Shown here: in pieces, positions 55,282-62,953 of the stretch
Layout of the letters: each line of letters begins with the position of its first letter
Position numbering within the stretch: the first letter of the stretch is position 1
NCBI RefSeq assembly: GCF_015222005.1
Contig: NZ_JADFFL010000001.1
Span: forward strand, 248,001-312,000
Source of the DNA: Mucilaginibacter myungsuensis
GTDB lineage: Bacteria > Bacteroidota > Bacteroidia > Sphingobacteriales > Sphingobacteriaceae
Length of the DNA stretch: 64,000 nucleotides
Direction of reading: 5' to 3'
Made by a program: the position numbers and the translations under genes
The notes under the pieces: model-generated
Database searches by the model: none
What the model was told of the DNA's origin: nothing
The model's input: the letters and a program-made list of their open reading frames with translations, nothing else

Positions 55282-55367
55282 AGAGTCAAGAATATAGAGT
55301 CAAGAGCCGAGACATCTTTGCTAATTGATCAATTTTATCTTGTTCCTGACTCTATATTCTTGACTCT
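55282..55367. repeat. AGTCAAGAATATAGAGTC 20-bp perfect inverted repeat
   Basis: Arms 55282-55301 and 55348-55367 are perfect 20-bp reverse complements with 46 nt between. Shares the AGAGTCAAGAAT word with 35311-35471. It lies between the probable ychF promoter and its ATG. Confidence 0.85.
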
Positions 55368-55379
55368 TTAAACGAAAAC

Positions 55380-56480
55380 ATGGGACTACAATGTGGAATA
55401 GTAGGTTTGCCTAACGTTGGTAAATCAACACTTTTTAATTGCTTATCAAACGCTAAGGCGCAGGCTGCTAACTTTCCTTTCTGTACGATTGAGCCTAACG
55501 TAGGCGTGATCACCGTACCTGATGAGCGCCTGACCAAGCTGACCGAGATCGTTCAGCCTAAGAATGTGGTGCCTAACGTGATCGAGATAGTAGACATTGC
55601 GGGCCTTGTAAAAGGTGCCAGCAAAGGCGAAGGATTAGGTAACCAGTTTTTGGGTAATATCCGTGCAACTAACGCTATCATCCACGTGTTGCGTTGCTTT
55701 GATGACGATAACGTGATCCACGTTGACGGCTCGGTAGACCCGATCCGCGATAAAGAGATCATCGATACCGAATTGCAGTTGAAAGACCTGGAGTCGATAG
55801 AGAAAAAGCTTCAGAAGGTTGAGAAAGCTGCCAAAACAGGCGACAAGGATGCAAAAAAAGCATTCGATGTGTTGACCACTTACAGAGAGCATTTACTAAG
55901 GGGTAAGTCGGCCCGTACCGTGGCTGTAGAAGAAGAGGATAAAGAGCATGTAGCTGATCTTTGGTTACTGACCGCTAAACCCGTAATGTATGTTTGCAAC
56001 GTAGACGAAGCTGCCGTAAACACAGGTAATGCTTACGTTGATAAAGTACGCGAGGTAGCCAAAGAAGAGAATGCCGAAGTGTTGGTTATCTCTGCCAAAA
56101 TAGAGTCTGAAATTGCAGAGTTGGAAAGTTACGAAGAGCGCCAGATGTTCTTAGACGACCTGGGCTTAACCGAATCGGGTGTCACTAAACTGATCAAAGC
56201 GGCTTACCGTTTGCTTAACCTGCAAACATATTTTACCGCAGGTGTGCAAGAAGTACGCGCCTGGACCATTAACAAAGGTTTCACCGCGCCGCAAGCGGCC
56301 GGTGTTATCCACTCAGATTTTGAGAAAGGCTTTATCCGTGCCGAGGTTATTAAGTACGACGAGTTTGTGAAATATAACGGTAACGAAGCTACCATTAAAG
56401 AGAACGGCAAATTGGGCGTTGAGGGCAAAACCTACATCGTTCAGGACGGCGACGTGATGCACTTTAGATTTAATGTGTAA
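55380..56480 (+). CDS. ychF: Redox-regulated ATPase/GTPase YchF
   Basis: 366 residues, standard length. Obg-like P-loop protein that binds ATP and associates with ribosomes. G1 is GLPNVGKSTLF, G3 is EIVDIAGLVKGASKGEGLGNQFL, and G4 deviates (YVCNVDE), as in YchF. A coiled-coil insert (about 130-165) and a C-terminal TGS domain (VRAWTINKGFTAPQAAGVIH) follow. The leader contains a long inverted repeat. Confidence 0.94.
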   Translation: MGLQCGIVGLPNVGKSTLFNCLSNAKAQAANFPFCTIEPNVGVITVPDERLTKLTEIVQPKNVVPNVIEIVDIAGLVKGASKGEGLGNQFLGNIRATNAIIHVLRCFDDDNVIHVDGSVDPIRDKEIIDTELQLKDLESIEKKLQKVEKAAKTGDKDAKKAFDVLTTYREHLLRGKSARTVAVEEEDKEHVADLWLLTAKPVMYVCNVDEAAVNTGNAYVDKVREVAKEENAEVLVISAKIESEIAELESYEERQMFLDDLGLTESGVTKLIKAAYRLLNLQTYFTAGVQEVRAWTINKGFTAPQAAGVIHSDFEKGFIRAEVIKYDEFVKYNGNEATIKENGKLGVEGKTYIVQDGDVMHFRFNV

Positions 56481-56486
56481 TTTTCA

Positions 56487-56637
56487 GGCGAAAGGTTAAG
56501 GGCGAAAGGTTAAAGGTTCGTCGATCCTGATGATAGAATACAAACGGCGCTCAGACCACCTGAGCGCCGTTTTAGTTAAGTTGTTTTAGCTCCTTCCCAA
56601 ACATTTTACCTTTAACCTTCAACCTTTCGCCTTTGAC
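56487..56637. repeat. GGCGAAAGGTTAAAGG word inverted repeat around a terminator
   Basis: Left GGCGAAAGGTTAAG plus GGCGAAAGGTTAAAGG (56487-56518); right, inverted, TTTAACCTTCAACCTTTCGCC (56611-56631) then TTTGACC. The arms pair over about 21 bp with two mismatches. A compact terminator sits in the middle. The right side abuts the stop codon of the phosphoesterase gene. Confidence 0.8.
56542..56573 (+). terminator. Terminator of ychF
   Basis: AAACGGCGCTCA (56542-56553) pairs with TGAGCGCCGTTT (56561-56572) around 7 nt. Only four T follow, but the stem is strong. Confidence 0.7.
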
Positions 56638-57489
56638 CTACAACTTCATCCGGTTTATCTGCGGGTTCATGGTGGCGTTTACCTGATAAGTATTGATGCT
56701 ATTATTCATATTAACCTCAACAATGCGGTAACCTTTGTAGCTTGTTCCCCAATCGCCGCCAAAATGCGCGTCAAAAAAATGAGGAAATTTGCCGGTGTAT
56801 CTTACGCCATCAAGTGTATGATCATGCCCGTGGAATGCGGCTTTGATGTTGGGATATTGATGCAGTAATGCGATCACTTCGGGGCATTCCGCAAAAGCTG
56901 CTTTCTCTTCGGGCAGCCAAATGTGGGGCGGGATGTGCAGGATCACAAATACCACCTCCTTGTGCTTGAACTTCTCGAACGAACTTTTCAAAAAGGCAAG
57001 ATCCGGGCAAATAAACTCACCCTTAACGTTTGATGTATTGGCGAATACGATACCGATATCACCCTTCTCTACCACATAATTATCATCGTAACCAAATACC
57101 TTTTTCCAAAGCGCGGCATCAGCATGGTCGTGGTTACCCGGCACGGCATATACGGGTACGCCGATCTTGTCAAAGTATTCCGATTTGATCTTGGGTAGCA
57201 GGTCGGGGCGGTCATGTACAAGATCGCCGTTAGCTATCACCAGATCCAATTGGTTGCTTTTGTATTGAGCCTGCATCCAGCTTACCATATCGTCAAAAAA
57301 TTTATCAGACTCGGTATTGGGCTGCCCGTAATGCCCATCGGAAACAATGGCAAAACGCAGTTTAAATACCTCCCGCGAATTATCATCGGTTGCGATCGGT
57401 GCACCGGCAAATGCATCTATCGCAGGCAATAAGGTGATCCCGGCCAATCCGGCCATTGATGAACTAATAAATTTTCTTCTACTATTCAT
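56638..57489 (-). CDS. Calcineurin-like metallophosphoesterase, exported
   Basis: 283 residues from ATG 57489 (a TTG two codons upstream is possible). The N-terminus MNSRRKFISSSMAGLAG is a Tat-like signal (SRRKFI). Metal-binding motifs: SDGHYG (D then H), GDLVHD, GNHDHAD, HIPPH and HGHDH. It hydrolyses a phosphomonoester or diester in the periplasm; the substrate is unknown. The stop abuts the word repeat. Confidence 0.85.
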   Translation of the reverse strand: MNSRRKFISSSMAGLAGITLLPAIDAFAGAPIATDDNSREVFKLRFAIVSDGHYGQPNTESDKFFDDMVSWMQAQYKSNQLDLVIANGDLVHDRPDLLPKIKSEYFDKIGVPVYAVPGNHDHADAALWKKVFGYDDNYVVEKGDIGIVFANTSNVKGEFICPDLAFLKSSFEKFKHKEVVFVILHIPPHIWLPEEKAAFAECPEVIALLHQYPNIKAAFHGHDHTLDGVRYTGKFPHFFDAHFGGDWGTSYKGYRIVEVNMNNSINTYQVNATMNPQINRMKL

Positions 57490-57598
57490 TTGCAATGTAT
57501 TGATAACACTAAATATAGGCTACAAAATTGCAATCGGGTTATTGCCGTGTTGTTAATTTCTTATCAATTTTCAAACATCGCGGTATCGATCAATTTTA

Positions 57599-57606
57599 TA
57601 TCTTTG
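57599..57606 (+). promoter_or_regulatory. -7 box TATCTTTG before tRNA-Arg
   Basis: An exact TAnnTTTG match with 6 nt to the first tRNA base at 57613. Confidence 0.5.
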
Positions 57607-57612
57607 CGCCAT

Positions 57613-57684
57613 GCTTCCGTAGTTCAATGGATAGAATTATGGTTTCCGGTACCATCGATATGAGTTCGAATCTCGTCGGGAGCA
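57613..57684 (+). tRNA. tRNA-Arg(CCG)
   Basis: Folds fully: acceptor GCTTCCG/CGGGAGC (one G-U), D stem GTTC/GAAT, anticodon stem ATGGT/ACCAT with loop TTCCGGT giving anticodon CCG, T stem ATGAG/CTCGT with loop TTCGAAT, discriminator A. No CCA is encoded. 72 nt. It decodes CGG. Confidence 0.93.
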
Positions 57685-57694
57685 CTTTTAAGTC

Positions 57695-57728
57695 AAAAGC
57701 CTTTAGTCGTAAGTCTAAAGGCTTTTTT
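57695..57728 (+). terminator. Terminator of tRNA-Arg
   Basis: AAAAGCCTTTAG (57695-57706) pairs with CTAAAGGCTTTT (57715-57726), then TT. Confidence 0.9.
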
Positions 57729-57735
57729 GCTTAAA

Positions 57736-57769
57736 CTAACAAAGCCGCCAAAATTGGCGGCTTTGTTAG
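57736..57769 (-). terminator. 34-bp palindrome at the end of the Mn catalase gene
   Basis: CTAACAAAGCCGCCAA, AA, TTGGCGGCTTTGTTAG: 16-bp perfect arms with a 2-nt centre. It is 20 bp past the stop of the minus-strand catalase gene and likely ends its transcript, though the flanking U-run is poor. Confidence 0.6.
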
Positions 57770-57789
57770 CAACATATCATAATTAATTA

Positions 57790-58716
57790 CTAATAAGTAC
57801 TCCATTGCGCCACACCTTCCGGTTCGGCTTTTTTTACTTCGTCACTTTTAACCTGGCTCATCTGTTTATCCAATTTTTCCTTTTCGGCTAAAGCTTTGGC
57901 CATTTCTTTAGGTTGCTTGGTTTGGCCTTCTGTTTCGGTCACATAAGTTATTGGATCTTCTACGTAAACAAAGTCTTTGCCCATGCCTTTGATCTCGCCT
58001 TCATTCCATGGGCCTCTAACAGTGCCGTCAGACAAGTTGTACACCTGCTGCAAAAATCTCGGGTCGGCGCCTAGTACCGCCGGTGGGAAATTCGGCTGAA
58101 TAGTATCCAAGGCCGCTTCGAACATTTTGTAGTGGGTTACCTCACGGGTCATCAGGAACGACAAAGTTTCTTTAACGTAAGGATCATCGGTAAATTTCAT
58201 CAAGTGCTCGTATACCAATTTTGCCCTCGATTCTGAAGCCAGGTTGCTACGCAGATCTACCGTCAGGTCCCCGTTAGAGTGAATGTATGACGCACACCAA
58301 GGAATGCCCTGGCTGTTGCGCAAAGTAGGCCCGCCGCCAGTGATGATGGGAAACTGTGGATTTGCGGTCAAAGCAGCATGGATGATGCTTTCTTTGGTTG
58401 CCTTGCCATCCATAACTTGCATTATCTCGGACTGCTCGGCTGCGTTCTTCATTTCGCCATTAACACCCTTCAGTAACATTTGGATGGTTGCTCCAACTAT
58501 CTCGAGGTGGCTAAATTCTTCGACAGCGATATCCATTAGCATATCATACTTGTCGGGGTGTGGTTGCTTGGCACCGAACGCCTGCGTAAAGTACTGCATT
58601 GCAGCAGCAAGTTCTCCATTTTCACCACCAAATTGCTCTAATAATAAGTTGGCAAATCTTGGGTCAGGGCGGGATACCCTTGCATTAAATTGTAGGTCTT
58701 TTACGTGATGGAACAT
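57790..58716 (-). CDS. Manganese catalase
   Basis: 308 residues. Non-haem catalase that breaks down hydrogen peroxide with a dimanganese centre. Ferritin-like four-helix ligands recognisable: E35 (GGENGEL), E67 and H70 (EEFSHLE), then ESRAKLVYEH and REVTHYKMFE in the second half. The C-terminal tail (250-308) is charged and helical. The gene is monocistronic. Confidence 0.92.
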   Translation of the reverse strand: MFHHVKDLQFNARVSRPDPRFANLLLEQFGGENGELAAAMQYFTQAFGAKQPHPDKYDMLMDIAVEEFSHLEIVGATIQMLLKGVNGEMKNAAEQSEIMQVMDGKATKESIIHAALTANPQFPIITGGGPTLRNSQGIPWCASYIHSNGDLTVDLRSNLASESRAKLVYEHLMKFTDDPYVKETLSFLMTREVTHYKMFEAALDTIQPNFPPAVLGADPRFLQQVYNLSDGTVRGPWNEGEIKGMGKDFVYVEDPITYVTETEGQTKQPKEMAKALAEKEKLDKQMSQVKSDEVKKAEPEGVAQWSTY

Positions 58717-58970
58717 TTTATTTTTGATTAGTTGTTTATTCGGAATATTTGCAGGACGTAGCGTAGAGAATGGGTATCGTGCGTGTGTAATACAACTAAC
58801 CGGAATGAATTATGTTTTAATAATAGGAAATAAATTAATTTAAAAGTTAAATACAATAAGCCATCATAATCTGACGGTATTGACGTTATTATTTTGATGA
58901 GTGATCACGCTACGTTTTCTTATCCCTAGATCGGCTTGTTATATTTAAATTACTAACAGGAGGATAATAC
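58717..58970. other. Gap upstream of the 58-residue gene
   Basis: AT-rich, 254 bp between divergent genes. No ORF or long repeat is seen; promoters for the catalase and the small gene presumably lie here. Confidence 0.4.
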
Positions 58971-59147
58971 ATGGAAAAGTCTTCAGAAAATACAAACACA
59001 GAACGGGCAACGCAGTTGAGAACAGACTACCCTCTTTGCGAAAAGGACGAGCAAGCCAGGGCCATAAAAAAAGCGCAACAGGCCAATAAAGAAGCTCTGA
59101 ATAACTGGCGCGAAATGCATAAAGTCAATACTGACAAGAAAACCTGA
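58971..59147 (+). CDS. Small hydrophilic protein, 58 residues
   Basis: Begins MEKSSENTNTERATQLRTDYPL and ends in a helical ANKEALNNWREMHKVN segment; very charged, no signal, one Cys. A strong Shine-Dalgarno AGGAGG (58958-58963) lies 7 nt before the ATG, which is rare in Bacteroidota and good evidence of translation. It is convergent with the next small membrane protein (5 bp between stops). No function known. Confidence 0.6.
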   Translation: MEKSSENTNTERATQLRTDYPLCEKDEQARAIKKAQQANKEALNNWREMHKVNTDKKT

Positions 59148-59152
59148 AAAGC

Positions 59153-59341
59153 TTAAAACCAACCACGACTACGTTTGGCTTCAGAACCACCGTACAATTC
59201 GCGTTTAAATTCTTCCTGATCGCGATAGTTGTGCCAGATCACCCAGCTTATCAGCAATATAGCAAAAACAGCTACCCCTCCTATCCACCAAAAATTAATA
59301 TCCTTAGCGGCATTCTCTATCAATACAAATGCTGTTGTCAT
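59153..59341 (-). CDS. Small single-helix membrane protein
   Basis: 62 residues: one membrane helix (about residues 18-38, WWIGGVAVFAILLISWVIW) and a charged C-terminal tail (NYRDQEEFKRELYGG). No family recognised. 19 bp after the methyltransferase gene on the same strand, so possibly cotranscribed with it. Confidence 0.6.
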   Translation of the reverse strand: MTTAFVLIENAAKDINFWWIGGVAVFAILLISWVIWHNYRDQEEFKRELYGGSEAKRSRGWF

Positions 59342-59360
59342 ATATATTGGTTGATGTGTT

Positions 59361-59969
59361 TTAGTTCTTTTGCAGGCACCACGTGGTCATGCAGCGTATA
59401 TCTTGTACGTTGGTGGTCTTAATAGGCTCAAAAAGTTCGCCATTTAATTTCACACTGTAAGTTAATAGTTTCTCCCTGTCTGCCAGATAGCGTGTCGAGC
59501 CATCGGGTAAAAGATAACGGCCATTGCCAAGTGGCCTTACTAATTCTTCGATACCGATATTCGAGGCTAACCTGGCAAAGAGATAACCGCCCGGCTTTAA
59601 CACCCTCCATATTGAACGTATCATAGCGTCAAAATGTTCGTGATCGCGGGCAAAGTGCAACACCGCGCTGCAGATCACCAAGTCAAAGGTTTCATCACCA
59701 TGCGGCACGTTCTCTGCCGTAGCAATAGTAAAATTATCAGGGGATAGATCGGGGGCAAGTTCGGCTGCCGATTGTTTAACCGCCTTAACAGCGTTCGCAT
59801 CAGGATCGATACCATACACATTAAAGCCGTTCCGAAGAAAATAATACAGGTTACGACCACCTCCACAACCAACATCCAGAATGGTGCGGCATCCATCGAA
59901 CCGACCTTTTAAAAGCTGATCGAAAAGATAGATATCGATATTACCGTATAGTTGTTGCAGATCGTTCAT
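59361..59969 (-). CDS. Class I SAM-dependent methyltransferase
   Basis: 202 residues from ATG 59969. A longer reading from 60023 would put the upstream terminator hairpin inside the gene, so the inner start is preferred. Methyltransferase motifs: ILDVGCGGGRNLYYFL (SAM binding), YGIDPDANAV, AENVPHGDETFDLVICSAVLHFA and LKPGGYLFARL. The substrate is unknown; Tellurite-resistance/Tehb-like small-molecule methyltransferases have a similar plan. Confidence 0.82.
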   Translation of the reverse strand: MNDLQQLYGNIDIYLFDQLLKGRFDGCRTILDVGCGGGRNLYYFLRNGFNVYGIDPDANAVKAVKQSAAELAPDLSPDNFTIATAENVPHGDETFDLVICSAVLHFARDHEHFDAMIRSIWRVLKPGGYLFARLASNIGIEELVRPLGNGRYLLPDGSTRYLADREKLLTYSVKLNGELFEPIKTTNVQDIRCMTTWCLQKN

Positions 59970-60000
59970 TCCTGATAAATGCACTGCAAAGTAACCTAAC

Positions 60001-60040
60001 AAAAATAAAGGCCGCAAGTCCAAACAGACTTACGGCCTTT
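60001..60040 (-). terminator. Terminator of the alpha/beta-hydrolase gene
   Basis: AAAGGCCG and AAGTC pair with GACTT and CGGCCTTT (60007-60040, one unpaired base each side); on the minus strand ATTTTT follows. Confidence 0.85.
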
Positions 60041-60066
60041 ACCAGCTCGTTAATTTTAATGCGAAA

Positions 60067-61200
60067 TTACATCCCGAAAGCTTTCTTTAACTGTGCAACT
60101 GCATATTCCTCAGCATCTTTAGCCTCCGGAACAATAGTGCCCATACCAAAAAATTCGTGGGTCACGCCATCGTAATTTTTGCTATCGACGGTCACTCCTG
60201 CTGCTTTTAGTTTATCAGCAAGCATCATTCCGTCACTTTGCAATGGGTCAATTTCGGCAGTAATGATGGTTGTGGGTGGCAAACCTTTAAGGTTAGCAGC
60301 AACCAAATTGATCCGCGGATCTTTAGCTTCGGCCATGCTGTTTAGATAATGTTTTACAAACCAGCCCATCATAGGCTTATTCAACGGTTTAGCAGCCGCG
60401 AATTTTACGTATGATGCTGTATTCATATCGGCACCTGCTACCGGGTAAACCGCTACTATAGCTGTCGGTAACATAACACCTTTATCACGCGCCATAATAG
60501 CTACGTTGGTTGCCAGGTTGCCGCCGGCACTTTCACCACTCACTGCGATCTTTTTAGGATCCCCTTTTATTGACGCGGCATTAGCCACAACCCATTTGTA
60601 GGCTGCAAAGGCATCGTTATGCGCCGTTGGGAATTTAAACTCAGGTGCTTTGCGATAAGCTACTGATACCACTACCGCGCCCAATTTGTCGGCCATTACG
60701 CTTGGCGCAGCATCGTAAACATCCAGGTTAGCTATCACAAAGCCGCCACCATGATAATAAACTACTATCGGGAACGGACCGCTACCCGTGTTAGGTGTGT
60801 ATATACGTAAATGAATGTTACCACCATCAACCGGGATATCCTTGCCCATGGTATCTATTTTAAATACGGGTTTAGGGATATTATGTTCCTTCATCAGGTC
60901 CATCACAGCATCCGTAGGTGTGTGGTTTTTACGGGCCTCGGCCGGGGTGAGCGTTTCGATGGGCTTGTCGCCGTAACTGGCCAGTTTTTCCATCACGGCT
61001 TGCATTTCGGGCTTAATAGATGGTGCCCATTCAGGTGCCGGACCGGCTGATTTAATAGCAGTTGATGAATTTGAGTCGGCCGGAACCATTGAACTGTCGG
61101 CACCGGTACTATCCGCGCCCGACTTTGAGCCGTTACTGCTACATGCCGATGCTAACGCGATAGCCATAGCAGCCATTGGTAAAAGAATTTTAGTTTTCAT
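60067..61200 (-). CDS. Alpha/beta hydrolase (HSL-type esterase), lipoprotein
   Basis: 377 residues from ATG 61200; an upstream start at 61257 would precede the signal peptide. Lipoprotein signal with lipobox LASAC (Cys about 20) and a Ser/Asp-rich linker. Hormone-sensitive-lipase family motifs: oxyanion HGGGF, nucleophile GESAGG, acid in EIDPLQSD and His in THEF. It would hydrolyse short-chain or acetyl esters in the envelope. A terminator follows. Confidence 0.87.
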   Translation of the reverse strand: MKTKILLPMAAMAIALASACSSNGSKSGADSTGADSSMVPADSNSSTAIKSAGPAPEWAPSIKPEMQAVMEKLASYGDKPIETLTPAEARKNHTPTDAVMDLMKEHNIPKPVFKIDTMGKDIPVDGGNIHLRIYTPNTGSGPFPIVVYYHGGGFVIANLDVYDAAPSVMADKLGAVVVSVAYRKAPEFKFPTAHNDAFAAYKWVVANAASIKGDPKKIAVSGESAGGNLATNVAIMARDKGVMLPTAIVAVYPVAGADMNTASYVKFAAAKPLNKPMMGWFVKHYLNSMAEAKDPRINLVAANLKGLPPTTIITAEIDPLQSDGMMLADKLKAAGVTVDSKNYDGVTHEFFGMGTIVPEAKDAEEYAVAQLKKAFGM

Positions 61201-61324
61201 AGGTAAATGTGTTATACTTTCACTTGCAAAAACAACATTAATGCCAGTTGAATTCAATTATTAAGATAGACCGTCAATTACTACTCAACAGAGTGATGTT
61301 GTGCGTGATCACCTTGGCTGGCAA

Positions 61325-62809
61325 CTAATTCAACTCAGCAGCGTTTGATAAGTGCTTATCCCCGATGGCCTGCAAATGCTTCAATACGGCTAACTCAAAG
61401 CCAGGCAACGTGGTCAGGTCCGTATCCCATAGTGGTTTATTGCTGAGTATAGATCTAACCCCTTGTTCAGCTTCAGCATCGTTCCAGGCGTAATGGAAGA
61501 TGGCTGCGTTGTCGTCTGTAACAGTATATTCCCTTCCGTTGATATAACCTTTTAGTTGGTCATCTATCTTCATAAATCGGATAAAGGCGGCGATACCCTT
61601 ACTGATCAATGCCGGCGCGGTAGATGACGTTTGATAATGCTTGAACAGTAAAGGCAACACCCTTAGTTTGATCTTTGATGAATATTGCAAGGATATACTT
61701 AACCACTTATGCTGCAAACTTGGGTTACGGAACCTATCCAAAACCTGCCCCGCATATTCCTCCTTTTCGGCTACCGCGATATCTAAGGGTATGGAAGGCG
61801 ATATCTCGGTCAGCATCATATCGCTAATGAATTGCTCGAACTCCACATTGTCCAATGCCTCGCTAACGGTCTCAAAACCTGATAAGACGGCAAAGGCACA
61901 ACTTAACGTGTGTGTGGCATTGAGCAAACGCAACTTCAACTCGCGGAATTTTTCAATATCAGCAGCTATCACAACACCACTATCAACTTGAGCAAAGCTA
62001 AGCACCTCGGCAACCTCTGCGTAACCTTCTATGGCCCAAAGGGTGTAGGGCTCGGCAATAATCCGCAGGTCATCCTGGTAGCCTAACTCTGTATCCAATT
62101 GCTGATGTGTAGCAGTATCCGGTTTACCGGGAACAATACGATCCACCAGCGAACTACAGAAATGATTGTGCTGCTCCAACCAGTCCATAAACTTCGGTTC
62201 CATTTTGTTGATGTGGGCCAGTTCCAGAATTATCCCTTCCAGTTTTTTGCCATTGTCAACGATCAGTTCGGTCGGTATGATCACAAGGCCGCTCTCGGCG
62301 CTACCGTTAAAAGCCTTAAAGCGATGGTATAGTACGGCCAAAAGTTTAGCAGGGAATGAAATTGGCGGTGTGGCTTGGATATTATCATCCGCAATCAGCT
62401 GGATACCAACCTCGGTAGTGTTCGATACAATGACTTTTAGATCGGCACTTTCGGATACTTTCAAGATCTCGCCCCATTGGGTCGAAGCCGATACTACCCT
62501 GCTTATTGCTGATGAAATAATATCTTCTTTTACTTCAGATCCGTTCTGTATACCCTTGATATGTAAGGAATATAGACAATCCTGCTCATCAAAAGCTTTT
62601 GTATCGCCCTTGTCGGTCGATTTAACAACTACTATCCTTCCGTTGAATATTCCTTCGCGATTAGCCTTGTCTATAAAGTATGCCGGTAAGCCGCGCAGTA
62701 ATACGCCGGTGCCAAATTGTAGTACCTTTTCGGGCAGTTCAAATACATTATCATTGGGTTTAATAACCTTGCTATCTATCGCGCTTAAACTTTGTCTGGA
62801 TAATTTCAT
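61325..62809 (-). CDS. uxaB: Tagaturonate reductase
   Basis: 494 residues from ATG 62809 (a TTG one codon upstream is possible). Mannitol-dehydrogenase-type fold; reduces D-tagaturonate to D-altronate with NADH in galacturonate degradation. Motifs: VLQFGTGVLLRGLPAYFID near the N-terminus (nucleotide binding), IVVVKSTDKGD, RIVPGKPD and LNATHTLSCAFAVL (catalytic region with conserved N and H). Divergent from a LacI-type regulator with a shared palindrome. Other hexuronate genes would lie beyond the window. Confidence 0.88.
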   Translation of the reverse strand: MKLSRQSLSAIDSKVIKPNDNVFELPEKVLQFGTGVLLRGLPAYFIDKANREGIFNGRIVVVKSTDKGDTKAFDEQDCLYSLHIKGIQNGSEVKEDIISSAISRVVSASTQWGEILKVSESADLKVIVSNTTEVGIQLIADDNIQATPPISFPAKLLAVLYHRFKAFNGSAESGLVIIPTELIVDNGKKLEGIILELAHINKMEPKFMDWLEQHNHFCSSLVDRIVPGKPDTATHQQLDTELGYQDDLRIIAEPYTLWAIEGYAEVAEVLSFAQVDSGVVIAADIEKFRELKLRLLNATHTLSCAFAVLSGFETVSEALDNVEFEQFISDMMLTEISPSIPLDIAVAEKEEYAGQVLDRFRNPSLQHKWLSISLQYSSKIKLRVLPLLFKHYQTSSTAPALISKGIAAFIRFMKIDDQLKGYINGREYTVTDDNAAIFHYAWNDAEAEQGVRSILSNKPLWDTDLTTLPGFELAVLKHLQAIGDKHLSNAAELN

Positions 62810-62882
62810 CAAAGCTAATTTAGCTTATATAGATGAGTTTGGCATCGATCGTCACTTTTAATTATATTAAATAAAACGCTAT

Positions 62883-62896
62883 CGTTCCCGGGAACG
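62883..62896. promoter_or_regulatory. Candidate LacI-family operator CGTTCCCGGGAACG
   Basis: A perfect 14-bp palindrome with central CG, as LacI-family operators have, midway in the divergent uxaB / lacI-type gap. A near-consensus TAATTTAG lies further towards the regulator gene. Confidence 0.7.
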
Positions 62897-62953
62897 TTTG
62901 CATCAAAATAGGCTTGTATTGCTGATCTATTTACTAATTTAGGGGTCTGAATT

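Noticed and set aside
62166..62861. 231-codon ORF antisense to uxaB
   Set aside because: uxaB is well supported; the antisense frame shows low-complexity Ser/Leu composition typical of shadows.
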